This document shows, one piece after another, positions 10,101 through 21,622 of a stretch of 64,000 nucleotides of DNA; position 1 is the stretch's first letter, and every line of letters starts with the position of its first letter. A program made the translations under genes and the position numbers. Source of the stretch: Campanula takesimana (lineage: Eukaryota; Streptophyta; Magnoliopsida; Asterales; Campanulaceae); assembly GCA_026119855.1 (NCBI GenBank), contig JAOWBW010000049.1, forward strand, positions 248,001 to 312,000. The letters run 5' to 3'. The notes under the pieces are model-generated. The model searched no databases. It was not told the DNA's origin and worked only from the letters and a program-made list of their open reading frames with translations.

Positions 10101-12286
10101 AAGGTTTTTGTTACATGTCTTGCATGGAGTACTTTCTTGAAATTGTTAGTTAATGATCTTGATCCGGCTTAATGTGTGATTATCAGGTGCGTGATTACAT
10201 CCACGTTATGGATGTAGCAGATGGGCATATTGCTGCGCTGAGAAAACTTTCTGATCCTGCTGCAGGTACATTCATTGATTGTGATTTGTGTGCTTTGTTT
10301 TTATTGCTTGCCTCAACAGTTAGTGCAAAGCCACAACCAACAAAAGGTGGTAAGGGACCCTCTTTTTTTTTTTTGGAAATAAAGAATGTTAGCATCTTCA
10401 AATTTTCTGTTTTTTCCCCTTCCTATAAAATGGAGTGATTGACATTTGAACCAAATTCAGATACTACCTGCATAACCCTTATTAATGTTGATCCCCTTTC
10501 ATCATCATCCTTGATTAGCCACTGCCATAGGTGAAGCTTTCTGTTCTCACAAGGTTGATACGAATTAAAAAGTTATAACAAGGTTTTGTGATGCCTCAAG
10601 AATCAAGTTTCATTCACGAAGTCCAATGTGTCCCGTAAGAGTGTTGAACTATAATCCCTTTTGTTATGGACTATCACAGTAAAAATGTACTACCTCTGTC
10701 CCTAAATGAGTGTCCAAATTTCATTTTAAGGGACATTGAAAATCTCAACTTTGTGTACAATTTGGTAGCAAAGATTCATATTTAATCTTGTAATCTCCTT
10801 TCCAAACATTTAGTTTTGCACGTATAAAGAAACCGGTGAAAAAAAATTCGAAAAAAAACATTTAGGGACAAAGTTATGTTAAAAAAAGACACTCATTTTG
10901 GGACAAAGATTTCTTGAAAATGGACACTCATTTAGGGACAGAGGGAGTAAGAGATTATAATACTTGTAAATGCTGTTATTCCTACTTTTGCGAAACCGTG
11001 TTCGTACTTTCTCTATTTTGATGTAATGCTCACCTGCATTAATAATGTTAGTGAAAATGAATAGAGCTTCATTGCCGGAGCTCTCTTTCTATTTTGGATG
11101 CCCGTGTTACAGTTTGCAACATGTTGCTGTCAATGTCTTGTATTGACCAGTTTGTTGCTTGTTACCTATACCAAATGGGTGTTTGTTAACTTCTATTCTG
11201 ATGATGTGTAGGTTGTGAAGTGTACAATTTGGGAACTGGACAAGGAACATCTGTCTTGGAAATGGTGGCAGCATTCGAGAAGGCATCTGGAAAGGTATTA
11301 GTTCCTACAGTCTTTTTTCTTGGAAAAAGATATAAACATGTATTGAACTGCATTGTTTACTTTAGTATCCAGAAAAATAAGCTGTTGAAGGTTTCAACGA
11401 TCTTTGATGAAAGTTTTAGATTTTCATTAGGATAATTTAATCAGCCTAAAATTATTGATCAAAGTTCCTTCGTAGTAACGTCGAAAAAAGTGTGAAGATC
11501 TTTTGTGACGATGGTAGTATTAATTAGTTAATACCTTTCTATTTTGGTCTATTCCAGAAAATTCATTTGAAGATATCTGAGCGACGACCTGGTGATTGTG
11601 AGATTGTATATGCATCAACGGCCAAAGCAGAAAGGGACTTGAAGTGGAAGTAAGTTGTAACCTCCATAAAAAGCACTGCAGATATTCTGTTGACTTATCC
11701 CGTTACATAGGGTTGTTTGTTAGTAATCTGATTGATTACTGGGCTGAGCTAGAGTAGTTGAAAGCTTTTCCAGTTGAGCTCAAACAAATTGATAATTTCA
11801 GAAAGAGCATCTGATCCGTGAGCTTACTGACCGAGCTCAAGTTGGGATTAATAAACTTGTTGACCTTAAAGTCGGGGGGGGGGGGGTTTCAGTTTTGGCT
11901 AATTTAGATTGGAATTGCAGTTGAGTTTTGACTTGGTCAAACTGTTTCTAAAGCTGCTTGGCTTGATGTAAGCCAAACAAGTTGGCAGAAACCCTAGATA
12001 AGTAGTTGAGCTTAACACACGGCATAACTTTTTTTCGTGCCCCTTCTAAAGTTGTGACCTTTTAAAACTAGAGGGTAAAGAAAAAGTGATTACTCCTACT
12101 TGGTAAAGTTCAAGACTCTTTGTCGTAGCTTTTGGCAGTGTAGCTGGATTTTGTTTTGACGATTGGCACTTTTGCAGGGCAAAATATGGGATTGATGATA
12201 TGTGCAGAGATCAGTGGAATTGGGCCAGCAAGAACCCTTATGGCTATGAATTGCCCAAGTCTAACGGTGGGTCCCACACAAAGTGA
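4117..12286 (+). CDS. UGE: UDP-glucose 4-epimerase (UDP-galactose 4-epimerase), 9 exons
   Basis: It interconverts UDP-glucose and UDP-galactose with bound NAD+, in the cytosol, supplying galactose for cell walls and galactolipids. Coding exons: 4117-4302, 7346-7395, 8256-8391, 8872-8973, 9121-9348, 10187-10265, 11212-11294, 11558-11649 and 12178-12286. All junctions are GT-AG and the frames join to 354 residues, normal for the family. The N-terminal Rossmann motif GGAGYIG is at residues 10-16. The catalytic SSSATVYG segment and the YxxxK pair (Y154, K158, in NPYGRTK) are intact. The start is the first ATG after the leader and opens with MAPLNILVTGG. Intron 1 (4303-7345) holds a Stowaway and a MULE, intron 2 a hAT-like element, and intron 6 a Stowaway. 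Exon 2 is only 50 nt. The promoter is duplicated upstream. Confidence 0.96.
5025..5113. mobile_element. short Stowaway-like MITE in UGE intron 1
   Basis: TA-flanked, with left end CTACCTCCGACCCAAAATAA and right end GAACGGATGGAG. The arms CCAAAAATCTTCAAATTTG and its inverse make an almost complete hairpin of about 85 bp. Confidence 0.75.
5640..6570. repeat. dispersed ACACGAAAT / ATTTCGTGT dyad repeats
   Basis: About 20 copies of the half-site occur in two clusters (5640-5860 and 6260-6570), often as hairpins such as TTTCGTGTGAAATCACACG. They flank the second exon of the small antisense ORF. Spacing is irregular, so this is not a regular tandem array. Confidence 0.8.
5947..6844 (-). CDS. putative two-exon 79-residue ORF carried by the MULE
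   Basis: Not recognised. On the minus strand, exon 1 (6844-6776) starts ATGAAGAAGTTACCC in a GC-rich setting and encodes 23 residues opening MKKLPTVGGKSGAG. A clean donor (CACAG/GTAATT) follows. A good acceptor (TTTTGCAG) opens exon 2 (6117-5947), which continues in frame for 56 residues and a TAG stop. Exon 2 opens LHMSDNDYPIPSP and includes the stretch IYWENERDPSASN. The exon-like composition, matched splice phases and in-frame stop suggest a captured host gene fragment or an element gene. Chance is not excluded: the protein is short and I see no domain. Confidence 0.4.
7567..8092. mobile_element. hAT-like element in UGE intron 2
   Basis: Perfect inverted ends CATAGTTATTAAAGGC and GCCTTTAATAACTATG, with an exact 8-bp duplication GTGTCACT at 7559-7566 and 8093-8100. 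The sub-terminal regions are rich in GGCGC and CCTAGGCGC repeats. No transposase. The duplication length points to hAT. A relative lies at 57707-58195. Confidence 0.9.
10688..10949. mobile_element. Stowaway-like MITE in UGE intron 6
   Basis: TA-flanked, with ends CTACCTCTGTCCCTAAATGAG and CTCATTTAGGGACAGAGGGAG. A near-identical relative is at 42994-43255 and a truncated one at 24334-24513. Confidence 0.9.
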
Positions 12287-12728
12287 ATGCTGTGATATCG
12301 GCATTAGTTGACTTACAAATCCCCACTCTCCCCCTGTGTACACTTGGAATCATAGGGTAAATTATGAAATTGCGGTCTCCCATTTAGTGATAGCCTTATA
12401 CAGCAGATTTCTTGGGTAGGCTCGGGTTTTTTTTTTTTTTTTTTTTTTTTTTAATAATTTTCTCTGTAGCTGTCTTCTCAGAGAAGGCGGGAAGAAGAAG
12501 AAATGAAACAAAAATGGAAGTTGTAGTAGATAGTTATTAACTTAATAAATGGAGACCTCTTTATCTAATAGTTCCTGAGTTTGTGGATAGTATGAATAGG
12601 CCAGCTTCTTGTATATGATGTGCAGCAATCACATGGGATCTCACAGCATAAATTTACTTGTAAGAAGGGTTCTTTAATTTTATTTAATTTTCGTTTTTTT
12701 TCTTCTTTAATTTACTCTGAGGAGTAGG

Positions 12729-12789
12729 TTTTGGGGGAAACTAGTTCTTCCATAAGTTATAAAAAGTCAACATTTTAAACCCTTTCTGA
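12729..12789. mobile_element. end fragment of a GGTTTTGGGGGAAACTAGTT MITE
   Basis: The left end AGGTTTTGGGGGAAACTAGT followed by CCATAAGTTATAAAAAGTCA matches the ends of the elements at 18646-18948 and 24260-24572. It is cut off where the organelle-like patch begins. Confidence 0.6.
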
Positions 12790-13375
12790 CTATTGCTTTA
12801 CTAGCCGGTCGGTCCTTGACAGAATAAGCCCTTTGGAGTAAGGCGAAGGCCTTTGAAAAGGGCAAAGGGCTGGAACAGAAATATCGTTTGATTCGTTGAT
12901 CCAGCTCGCAAGGCTCATAAGTCTCGTTTGCGTCGCCAAGCGAGTTCCCGCGTTAACAGGTTGCGAGGGAGCCGGCTGATCCCGATTCACTTGTCCCCTT
13001 GTCCATAGGGACCTACCTTGCGGAGCAAACAAAATCTCCCCCAATCCGCTATCTCCGGGCGGAGCGCACCTGAAGGGGGTCGAGTTCTTGATGTGAGATG
13101 GATCCAGAAAAGGGTGGGAGGACATCGCTGAGATCCAAATGGAAGACATGGTGGATCAGGACGAGAATGAATCCGGTCTTGCTTGGCGCGAAGGCTGCTG
13201 GTTCCCGCGGCTGCTGGCACGGAGTTAGCCGGGGAACCTCCTCAAGGAATATAATTTTTCGGAGGTCTACAGCCATTATGTGGCAGAGGATTTCATTGAG
13301 TATCGAAGAGTCACGGAATTGAGGCCTGTCTCGTTGACGAGGTCAGGTTATCCCCGAGTCCTAGTTCCACCAAAA
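12790..13375. other. GC-rich organelle-like DNA insert (NUMT/NUPT mosaic)
   Basis: This block is distinctly richer in G+C than its surroundings. At about 13201-13231 it carries the reverse complement of the universal small-subunit rRNA core, including GCGGCTGCTGGCACGGAG. Just after, at about 13256-13283, is antisense sequence that reads PHNGCRPPK, the C-terminal signature of ribosomal protein S11. These pieces are not neighbours in a normal plastid genome, so the patch looks like a scrambled mitochondrial or plastid insert. None of its ORFs looks functional. Confidence 0.55.
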
Positions 13376-14900
13376 AAGTGATCTAGATGTTGAAGAGTTA
13401 TTTCAGTTGTATGCCAAACTTGTGTCTTTGTCAGGCAACATACTATAAGAAAATGGAAATGTTAGGATGGAAGATTAGAAAAAATGATTAATTTCAACTT
13501 ACATAGCTATCTCCATCAAGGGAAAATGAAAACTATTTTTTTTTTTGAAAGAAGGCAAAAGCGCGTTTAATTTGTCCTTTCACTATTAACCAAGTATAAG
13601 GATCTGGAGCTTCTAATGTAAGCTACTTTTATAGTCATTGTCAACTGCATTGGGTGCGACAAGGGTCTGAAGTCAATGACAATGAGAGGCAAATGATTTT
13701 TCAACACATTTCATGGATGAATTGTGACATATGGACAGTTAAGGGCTTTCTCCCTGGATATTTTGCCTTGTTCATTGTAAATAGGCTCTTGCACTTGCAC
13801 TGCCGTGATCAGTCGTAATTTAAGTCACATATTTTGTTATTAAACAATGATCGGTTGAGACTTAATCGCGTGCACAAAATGCCAGTTGTGTCCATAGTGG
13901 CTAAGTCAGGTACAGATGGAAGGAGATTGAAATTATGATATAGTGTTATTTTTTCTTAAATTAAAATTGATCAAAATTGTAAAATTTATAATTTTTAATG
14001 GTAAATGTAATCTAAACTTAAAGGTGGTAAAAATGACATAGCACGAAAATCGAATGGTCGAGTGACCCTCTTGAGCTATACGTAGCCTCGTCACTCTGTG
14101 TCCCATAGCTATCGATTAAATCTCAACTGATATTTCACTAGAATGGTTCGAGGTTCCTTGTTCACCACCTAATTAATTTATCGACTCCAAATTTCTTATG
14201 AACTAGTCAAACAAGTCCTAAATAAAATCTTTCAGGGGAAGGTTGTTGACTTTTTTTTTTTTCTTATTCTTTTGCAAGTTGTCCTATCGAAAAATCGTGA
14301 TTTCTTATGAAACCGGAATTCTGCGTTTCTTTCACTAACTTTTATTGTTGTCTCAGTCACTCACGTTTAATAAGGTAAAGTTACTCCAAACATGTAGATG
14401 TCTATGGGACCGTTAAGGATTTAAACTTTGTTTGTTTTAAGAGAAATAATACTCCATGAAAATGACTAAATATTGTAAAAAATAACATGTTATAGACCCA
14501 CACTGTTACAATATTTTTGACAATTCAATAACATGTACATTAGAAATTAACGAATACCATTATTTGCAACCTTGGGAATTTTTTAACTGTGATTGTGATT
14601 GATAGAGAGAGCTTCACTGCTCTTGAGGTTCAACTCGACTCGATTCCAGACTAAAATGGATGGCTTAGACCAAAAAAATTCATTTGCTCTTCCTGTTCTA
14701 ACTAAACTTCAAGACATGGAATTGTGCTAACCAACTTTTTTAGGAATTTAAAATATAAGTGAACATTTATTTTTATTTTGGGAAGAAGGTAGTAATTAAT
14801 TGATTGGAGAATCAGAGAACGAAATTGTAAAAGAATAGAGTTTTTTTTTGTTTTTTTTTTTGGATTACAAACTACAATTAGCCAAAATGCTTCTTTAATA
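13376..14900. other. UGE-DRP1 intergenic spacer, no gene seen
   Basis: AT-rich sequence with scattered homopolymers (poly-T near 13535 and 14250). I see no conserved coding segment and no clear transposon boundary. It lies downstream of UGE and upstream of the DRP1 promoter. Confidence 0.5.
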
Positions 14901-15075
14901 CTACTCCCTCCGTCCCATAACCAACATCCCATAGAATGCTAGTAACGAGAATTAAGAAAAAGCAGGTGGTGTGAGTGAAAAAGAGAGAAAGTGAGGTAGT
15001 GAACAGTAAGTGAATATTTGTTGTGAGTAAAAAGAAAGAGAAAGCGGAGGGAATTTTTTCCTTTTTGGGTAAGTA
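14901..15075. mobile_element. decayed Stowaway-like MITE upstream of DRP1
   Basis: The left end CTCCCTCCGTCCCATAACC is intact. The interior has the GAGATTAAGAAAA / GTGAGTGAAAAAGAGAGAAAG body seen in other Stowaways here. The right end is eroded. Confidence 0.5.
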
Positions 15076-15166
15076 TGAGATTTCAATAAAACGCCCAAAA
15101 TAACAAAATGAGAAGTTTGTTACCGGGACTGAGGCTGAACTTCATTTTAAATGAGCGTCCCTCTCG

Positions 15167-15175
15167 TTATATATA
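15167..15175 (+). promoter_or_regulatory. TATA box of DRP1
   Basis: TTATATATA about 155 bp before the DRP1 start codon. A pyrimidine-rich leader and a CA/GA microsatellite (15270-15325) follow, directly before the ATG. Confidence 0.6.
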
Positions 15176-15325
15176 CAAAGCCATAACGCAAACAATCAGA
15201 GAGCGCACACACTCTCTCTCGACTAGCAAAAAGGCCGGCAACTCCCTCCCTCCCCTCTTTCTCTCTCCCCACACACACAGAGAGAAAACACACACACACA
15301 CACACACCTAGAGAGAGAGAGAGAG

Positions 15326-18300
15326 ATGGAGAGTTTGATATCATTGGTGAATAAATTACAGAGAGCTTGTACGGCATTGGGAGACAATGGAGAAGAATCA
15401 AGTGCGGCATTGCCAACTCTTTGGGACTCTTTACCTTCCATCGCCGTTGTTGGCGGTCAGGTCTCTAATGAATCTATTTCATTTTATTTATCCATATTCT
15501 TCATCAATTTTTCCCTGTTAATGTTATTAATGATAGCTTCTTTTTAAATTACTAGCAGAGTTCAGGGAAATCTTCTGTGCTCGAAAGTATTGTTGGTAAG
15601 GACTTCTTGCCTCGAGGATCAGGTAATGCCTCCCGTAATTCTCCTCTTCAATTTTCTCCTTCCGTCTCAATTTAAAGTTCTTAGTTTGACTTCCCAATTT
15701 AAAGTTCTTAGTTTGACTTTGCGCACGGAGATTAAGAAAAAAAAAATGTTGTGAGTATGAAAAGTAAAGTGGGAGAGAGAAAGTGGGTAGGGAGTTTTTG
15801 TTGTGAGAATGACAAGTGGGTCCCACTTTCCATTTTAGGTAATAAAGCAAAGTAAGAACCTTAAATTGGGACAGACTAAAAAGGAAAGTAAGAACATTAA
15901 AGCGGGACAGAGGGAGTAACTATCGTTTTTTGACTTTCCGCAAAAATTAAGAAATGCAATTATTATGGCACATATTAACGGTGACGGTTCCATGCTTACC
16001 CTTATTTATTACTCCCTCCGTTTCGCAAAACATGTTGTTTTAGGTGTTCAATTTTGTTCCAAAATATTTGACACTTTTCAATTATCTAGGAACTTTTGTC
16101 ATTACTTACCAATTATACCCTTATTTAATACTCCATCCGTTTCAAATTATCTGTCGCTTTAGGAGTAAAAATTGTTTCAAAATATCTGTCGCTTTACTAT
16201 TATCAATGCACTTTTACCCTTTTATCTCAATTATACTCTTATTAATGATGATGAAAGTATCTCTCATGCAAACATTTAATCACCTAGAAAGTTGAATTAT
16301 TTAGGGGCAAATGGGTCTTCTTAACATGCATTAATTACATTTCTTAATATGTGTGAAAAAGTCTAAAGCGACATATATTTTGAAACGGAGGGAGTAATTG
16401 ACACACCCTTTGTAAATGCATTTAATTACCTAGGTAAATGAATTGTTATGGGAGTGTTTGAGTCTTTTTTACATGTAATAATTGCTTTTCTTAATCTAAG
16501 TGAAGAAGGTTAAGTATTACGAAACGGAGGGAGTATCCATTTTTCTTACATTATTACACTCACTAAACCAATTAATATAGTAAAACAACTTCCAACGTTG
16601 TTTTAACCCAAAAGTGATAGTTATTTTGGAAAAAAAAAAAAAAAAAACTCAAAAGTGACGGATATTTTGGACCGGGGGAGTATTATTATGCAATTATAAC
16701 CTGTTAATAATGTTGAATATACCTAGTTAAGCTACTCTCTAATAGGTTACGCTTTTGGATCATCAGTCCTAAATTGGGCAAAAGAATGAAGATGTGTAGT
16801 GTTAAATTGCAGGAATCGTCACTAGAAGGCCGCTTGTTTTGCAGCTTCACAAGATTGATCAAGGCAAAGAATATGCTGAATTTCTCCACCTCCCCAATAG
16901 GAAGTTCACTGATTTTGGTAAATTTAGTTTCACTGAATATTTTCCCTTTTTTTGTGTTTTCAAGTGGGGGTGTTGTAATTATCTTACTATTTTTGCTTAG
17001 TATATTAGGAATGCCTAAAGTGGTTTAAAAAGTACTCCCTCCGGTCCCAAATATAAGCAAAAATAACTAAAATCACGCCTATTAAGAAAGTAGTTAAGTT
17101 AGTTAATTTTCTTGATTTTATAATAAAAACATGTTAAAATTACTAATATATCCTCATATTAAATGTGTAATAAATGTGCACTTGTATTTGAAAATGAATA
17201 ATTAAATAGGGGCAGTTTTGGTAAGAGAGTATTAAATATTCTTAAAATCTCTTAGAGTTGCTTATATTTAGGTCAAAAAAAACCCACTTTTGTTGCTTAT
17301 AATTGAGTCCGGAGGGAGTAGGTGTTGTGAGTATGAAGGAGAGAGAAAGTGGTAAAATGAAAAGTTGTTGTGAGTATGAAAAATGTGTCCCAGTAGATAT
17401 CCAAATTTGTCCTATTTTGGATGGGACGGCGGGAGTATGCGTTTATTAGTACCTTTTGGGAGCCAACTTGACTGAATATTTATGCATTGCCATTGTTTAT
17501 ATGCTTTCTATGTTGGAGTAGCTGTTGTGAGGAAGGAAATTGCAGATGAAACTGATCGTGAGACGGGCCAAAGCAAACAAATCTCTAGCGTTCCGATTCA
17601 TCTTAGTATCTTTTCTCCAAATGGTAAGCCTTCAAATTTCTGTTCTATTTGTAATCCTTAGAAGTATGTGAATGATTTTTGGGCAAGTACTTACAGAAGC
17701 TTCAACTTGACAGTGGTCAACTTGACGCTCATTGACCTTCCCGGCCTCACAAAAGTAGCCGTTGGTAAGTTAGTTGCTACTGCATCAGTTTTTCAGCTTT
17801 GGCTACCTAAAAATGTATTATGTGCTAATAATATTCTTCATAAACGTAGACGGGCAACCTGAAAGTATCGTTCAAGACATTGAGAATATGGTCCGTTCTT
17901 ACATTCAAAAGGTACGATTGAGTTTCTAAACTCAAAATAACTGTTAATAGATCTATCAATGAACAAAGAACTTGAGTTTTTTTTTTTTTTAAAGTAAAGA
18001 GAAACTTATAGTTGATCTTACGACTGGCCATTCCATGTAGCCCAACTGTATCATTCTTGCAATATCACCTGCAAATCAAGATCTTGCTACATCAGATGCA
18101 ATTAAAATCTCCCGTGAAGTTGATCCGAAAGGTACTTCTTAATTAGTCATTAAACTCATCAAGTTATACAATGTTTGGATTAGTTATTAGCGACATTTGA
18201 AGTTTCTTATTCTTGATTAATCTGGTTAAACATTCAGGGGAGAGGACACTTGGTGTCTTGACCAAAATTGACCTAATGGACAAGGGTACTGATTCAGTAG

Positions 18301-20727
18301 ATGTAAGTTAAACTTCATGCTTTCTTAAACATCACACTTTTTCTTTCAAGCGTAGACTTAATTATTGTATTGAGATTATGAATTTTGAGTTGCATTGCCA
18401 TCTCTGATAAGTTTTCTTGGTTCTTATCAGATATTGGAAGGAAAGTCTTATAGACTGAAATTTCCTTGGGTTGGTGTCGTGAACCGTTCACAAGCAGATA
18501 TCAATAAAAGAGTAGACATGAATGCTGCCAGACGAAGTGAGCGTGAGTACTTTTCTAAGAGCCAAGAGTACAAGCACCTTGCTCCAAAAATGGGTTCGGA
18601 ATATCTAGCCAAAATGCTTTCAAAGGTATATATAAAGCAGACAATTTGGGGGGGAAACTAGTTCCTCCATAAGTTATAAAAAGTCATGTTTTAAATATAC
18701 GGACTTGGTGTTTTAAGGCCTAAACTCACTGTTTTAAAGCCTAAACTTGCTATATTATTTTCTTGGTGTTTTAAGGCCTAAACTCACTATTTTAAGGCCT
18801 AAACTTGCTATTTTATTTTCTTGGTGTTTTTAAGGCCTAAACTCACTGTTTTAAAGCCTAAACTTGCTATTTTAAGAGTGAAACCATATTTAAAAAGTGG
18901 ACTTTTTATAACTAATTGAGAAATTAGTTTCCTCCAAAACCTACTCGTTAGAAATTCTTGAGGATCAGTTAAAAAAATAACGGCTTCTGGTTAAATCTCA
19001 GCATTTGGAGGGAGTGATTAAATCCCGGATCCCTGGCCTTCAGTCCCTCATCAGCACATCTACTGCTGAACTTGAATCTGAACTGAACCATCTTGGAAAA
19101 CCGATTTCCACAGATTCTAATGTAAGCATCTCTCCATTAAAAAAAAAAAAACAAAAAAAAAGCGCATCCCTTATTCAAAGAAATTGACATTTTCTCAAAA
19201 AATGCAGGGGAAACTATTACTGATAATGGATATTTGCCGTGCTTTTGATGGCATATACAAAGAACATCTCGATGGCATGTAAGAACCCTAATCTCATCTT
19301 CAGCACTTTCCCGCATTCTATTAAGCATTCTATTACTATTCTTTTACCTCCGTGCATAAACTCATCTTGGCCGTTGATTATAGGCGATCAGGTGGAGATA
19401 GAATCTACCATGTCTTTGATAGCCAACTTCCGGCTGCTCTTAGAGGTTTGCAATTTGATAAGCAACTGTCATTAGAAAATATCCGGAAGCGGATCACTGA
19501 AGCTGATGGATATCAGCCACACCTGATTGCTCCTGAACAAGGTTATCGTCATATAATCGAGTCTGCATTGGTTACTATCAAAGGTCCTGCAGAGGCCTCT
19601 GTTGATGCGGTACATATAATCTTAAAAGAACTTGTTCACAAAGCTATAAGCGAGACCATGGTACGTTTTACCCTTCTTTGTCATTGTTTCACTCCCTCCG
19701 TCCCTGTATAAATGGTCGCATTTGACTTGTCAATGTTTTTTTAACAAATGCGCTTTACTTGTTTGCACATTGTTTGTACAACAATAAAATTGCACTATGA
19801 CTATTTTGTTAATCGAAACACAACATGTTTTGGGGACGGACAAAGCACTGTCTTTTGACATGATTCTTATTTTTGACTTGCTAACAGGAGTTGAAACAAT
19901 ATCCGACTTTGAGGAAGGCAGTTGAATATGCAGCGAATGAGTCACTCGACAGAATGAGGAACGAGAGTAGAAAAGCAGCACTTATGCTAGTTGAGATGGA
20001 ATGTTGTTACTTAACCGCTGCATTTTTCCGGAACCTTCCTCAAGATGGTGACAAGGGTGGAAATCCCTCGCAATCACTTTTTGACAGATACAATGATACA
20101 TACCTTAGACGTATCGGTGAGTTTCTTTATGCTAATAAGCAACTAAATTCTTCGATTAAAGTATTATACATTATACATTAGTTCTGACGACTGACAATTT
20201 TTTTCCGGGTTAATTTCTCTTTGTTTAAACAGCTGATACTGTCTTGCAATATGTGAATATGGTGTGTGGGGGTCTGCAAAACTCTATACCAAAGTCAGTT
20301 GTTCATTGTCAGGTTCGGGAGGCCAAACGAAGTCTCATTGACCATTTTTTAGCTCAATTGGGTCAAAAACAGGTAACTTCTATCCCCCTGATACAAGTGG
20401 CGGACACATGACCTTTTTTAAGTGGGTGCACAAATTACACTCTAAAGCTTCAAAATGTCAATAGTGAATGCCTATCAATTTACTGACTGAACTAGACAAA
20501 ATATTTGATTAATTGAGGGCACTTGCAACCATATTTAGATCCGCCACTGCCTGCTAGCTTAATAAACACGTTACTAAAGGCGAAATTCTTTAAAATCATT
20601 GCAGCCAGGTGAGTTGGCGAAGCTATTGGATGAGGACCCTGAAATTATGAAGCGACGGACTTCAATTGCACAGAGATTGGAGTTGTACAGAAGTGCACAA
20701 TCTGCTATTGATGCAGTTTCTTGGTGA
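15326..20727 (+). CDS. DRP1: dynamin-related protein 1 (DRP1) GTPase, 15 exons
   Basis: A large plant-type GTPase that acts at the cell plate and in clathrin-mediated endocytosis. Exons: 15326-15460, 15559-15622, 16813-16917, 17522-17623, 17714-17764, 17850-17911, 18041-18131, 18238-18302, 18431-18625, 19002-19121, 19208-19278, 19384-19660, 19888-20116, 20233-20372 and 20605-20727. Frames join to 609 residues, the usual DRP1 length. The start [20 protein letters not shown] is the DRP1 N-terminus. The P-loop GGQSSGKSS is at residues 43-51, DLPG at 143-146 and TKID at 212-215. A middle domain and a C-terminal GTPase effector domain follow. There is no PH or proline-rich domain, as expected for DRP1. 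Introns 2, 3, 9, 12 and 14 carry MITEs. The subclass (A-E) is not resolved. Confidence 0.96.
15655..15918. mobile_element. Stowaway-like MITE in DRP1 intron 2
   Basis: Ends CTTCCGTCTCAATTTAAAG and CGGGACAGAGGGAGTA. The interior contains GAGATTAAGAAAAA and GTTGTGAGAATGACAAGTGG, shared with several other copies in the window. Confidence 0.75.
16010..16535. mobile_element. outer Stowaway-like MITE in DRP1 intron 2
   Basis: Left end TACTCCCTCCGTTTCGCAAA and right end TTACGAAACGGAGGGAGTA. It is interrupted by the second Stowaway at 16129-16396. Confidence 0.85.
16129..16396. mobile_element. inner Stowaway-like MITE nested in 16010-16535
   Basis: Ends TACTCCATCCGTTTCAAATT and ATTTTGAAACGGAGGGAGTA, both with TA. 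The interior repeats CTGTCGCTTTA. Inserting at TA inside another Stowaway makes this the younger element. Confidence 0.85.
16612..16682. mobile_element. Stowaway end fragment in DRP1 intron 2
   Basis: AAAGTGATAGTTATTTTGG and CGGATATTTTGGACCGGGGG before GAGTA, separated by poly-A. Only a remnant remains. Confidence 0.4.
17033..17440. mobile_element. Stowaway-like MITE and adjoining fragment in DRP1 intron 3
   Basis: A full element at 17033-17320 has ends TACTCCCTCCGGTCCCAAAT and TTGAGTCCGGAGGGAGTA. It abuts the right half of a second element (17321-17440) with the GTTGTGAGTATGAAGGAGAG body and the end GGATGGGACGGCGGGAGTA. Confidence 0.8.
18646..18948. mobile_element. GGGGGAAACTAGTT-end MITE in DRP1 intron 9
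   Basis: The left end TTGGGGGGGAAACTAGTTCC, then CCATAAGTTATAAAAAGTCA, mirrors the right end GGACTTTTTATAACTAATTG through TTAGTTTCCTCCAAAACCTA. Inside is a 45-bp-class tandem repeat with GGTGTTTTAAGGCCTAAACT and CTATTTTAAGG-like units, about three copies. Relatives: 12729-12789 and 24260-24572. Confidence 0.8.
19689..19847. mobile_element. Stowaway-like MITE in DRP1 intron 12
   Basis: Left end ACTCCCTCCGTCCCTGTATA and right end TTTTGGGGACGGACAAAG. The right end is slightly decayed. Confidence 0.65.
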
Positions 20728-21279
20728 AGACACATTTGCTGAATTGTGGCTGAGTGATCTTATATGTTTCTATAAATGAAGGAGCGAGGCTAGGCTGCAA
20801 AGTGGTCTGGTTTGGTTCGGCATTAATCCGATTATAAGGAGTTGGATGATCGCGAACACGAGTGAGTTTGTTCTGTTTTTTGCGGATTCAGTTGTAAGTT
20901 TTAGTCTTGTACTCCGATTAGACATACAATGAAATCATGGTTTTCGCTAATAGCAAAAGAAATATGATATGGTTCAGCTTCGAATCTCCTTGCTTAAACG
21001 TGGTGACCATTACAAACTATCCTATTCTGTTAACTTTTTTTTCTAACGTTCGTTAGTGTGAGGGTGTAAAGAGTGACAATTTGAAAGTTTAAGTACCAAA
21101 CAGACCAACTTTTCAAACGAGAGTGCAAAGTAAAAATTGAATCGGTGGATACTTTTGGGGGGTTAAAATTATTTTGGCCTTCTTAAAAAACAAAAGGGAT
21201 GTCTGTTATGAGACGGAGATATGAGAACGGAGAGAGTAGTAATTTAAAGTCCTAATCTAGTCTATTACAGTATAACGTG
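20728..21279. other. DRP1 3' region
   Basis: Downstream of the DRP1 stop, about 250 bp of likely 3' untranslated sequence runs to an ATACAATGAAATCATGG segment. It is followed by AT-rich spacer with a Stowaway-like remnant (ACGGAGAGAGTAGTA) near 21223. No further gene is seen. Confidence 0.5.
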
Positions 21280-21427
21280 TACTCCCTCCCTCTGGTTCAA
21301 TATAACTGCTCCTTCCGTCACAGTTTAAGGTTTTTACTTGCCTTTTTGGTATGTCTCAGTTTAAGGTTCTTAATTGCTTTATTCCTTAAATGGCAAAGTA
21401 TGAATAGTGTTTTGGAAAATTTTGTCT

Positions 21428-21622
21428 TGAAAGAGTATAAAATACTCTTAATATCTTTTTGATTTTTGTAATTCTGATTTGTATTTTATTTTAATTTAGT
21501 TTGTAATATTATCCTTATTTAAGTTGTTTATAATTTAGGTTATTTGTATTTATATTAAGTTATTTATTTATCTTTGGTAGTTTTATTTTAGGATTTATAT
21601 TTTTGGTATTTATCTTTTACTA
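21428..21622 (+). mobile_element. truncated 5' LTR of copia-type element
   Basis: It starts TGAAAGAGTATAAAATACTC and matches 22843-23037 base for base except for a single change near the end. It breaks at 21622, where the fold-back fragment begins. Confidence 0.85.

Noticed and set aside
12790..13322. Several overlapping frames of 70-119 residues
   Set aside because: They lie in the organelle-like patch, overlap on both strands and match no single protein.
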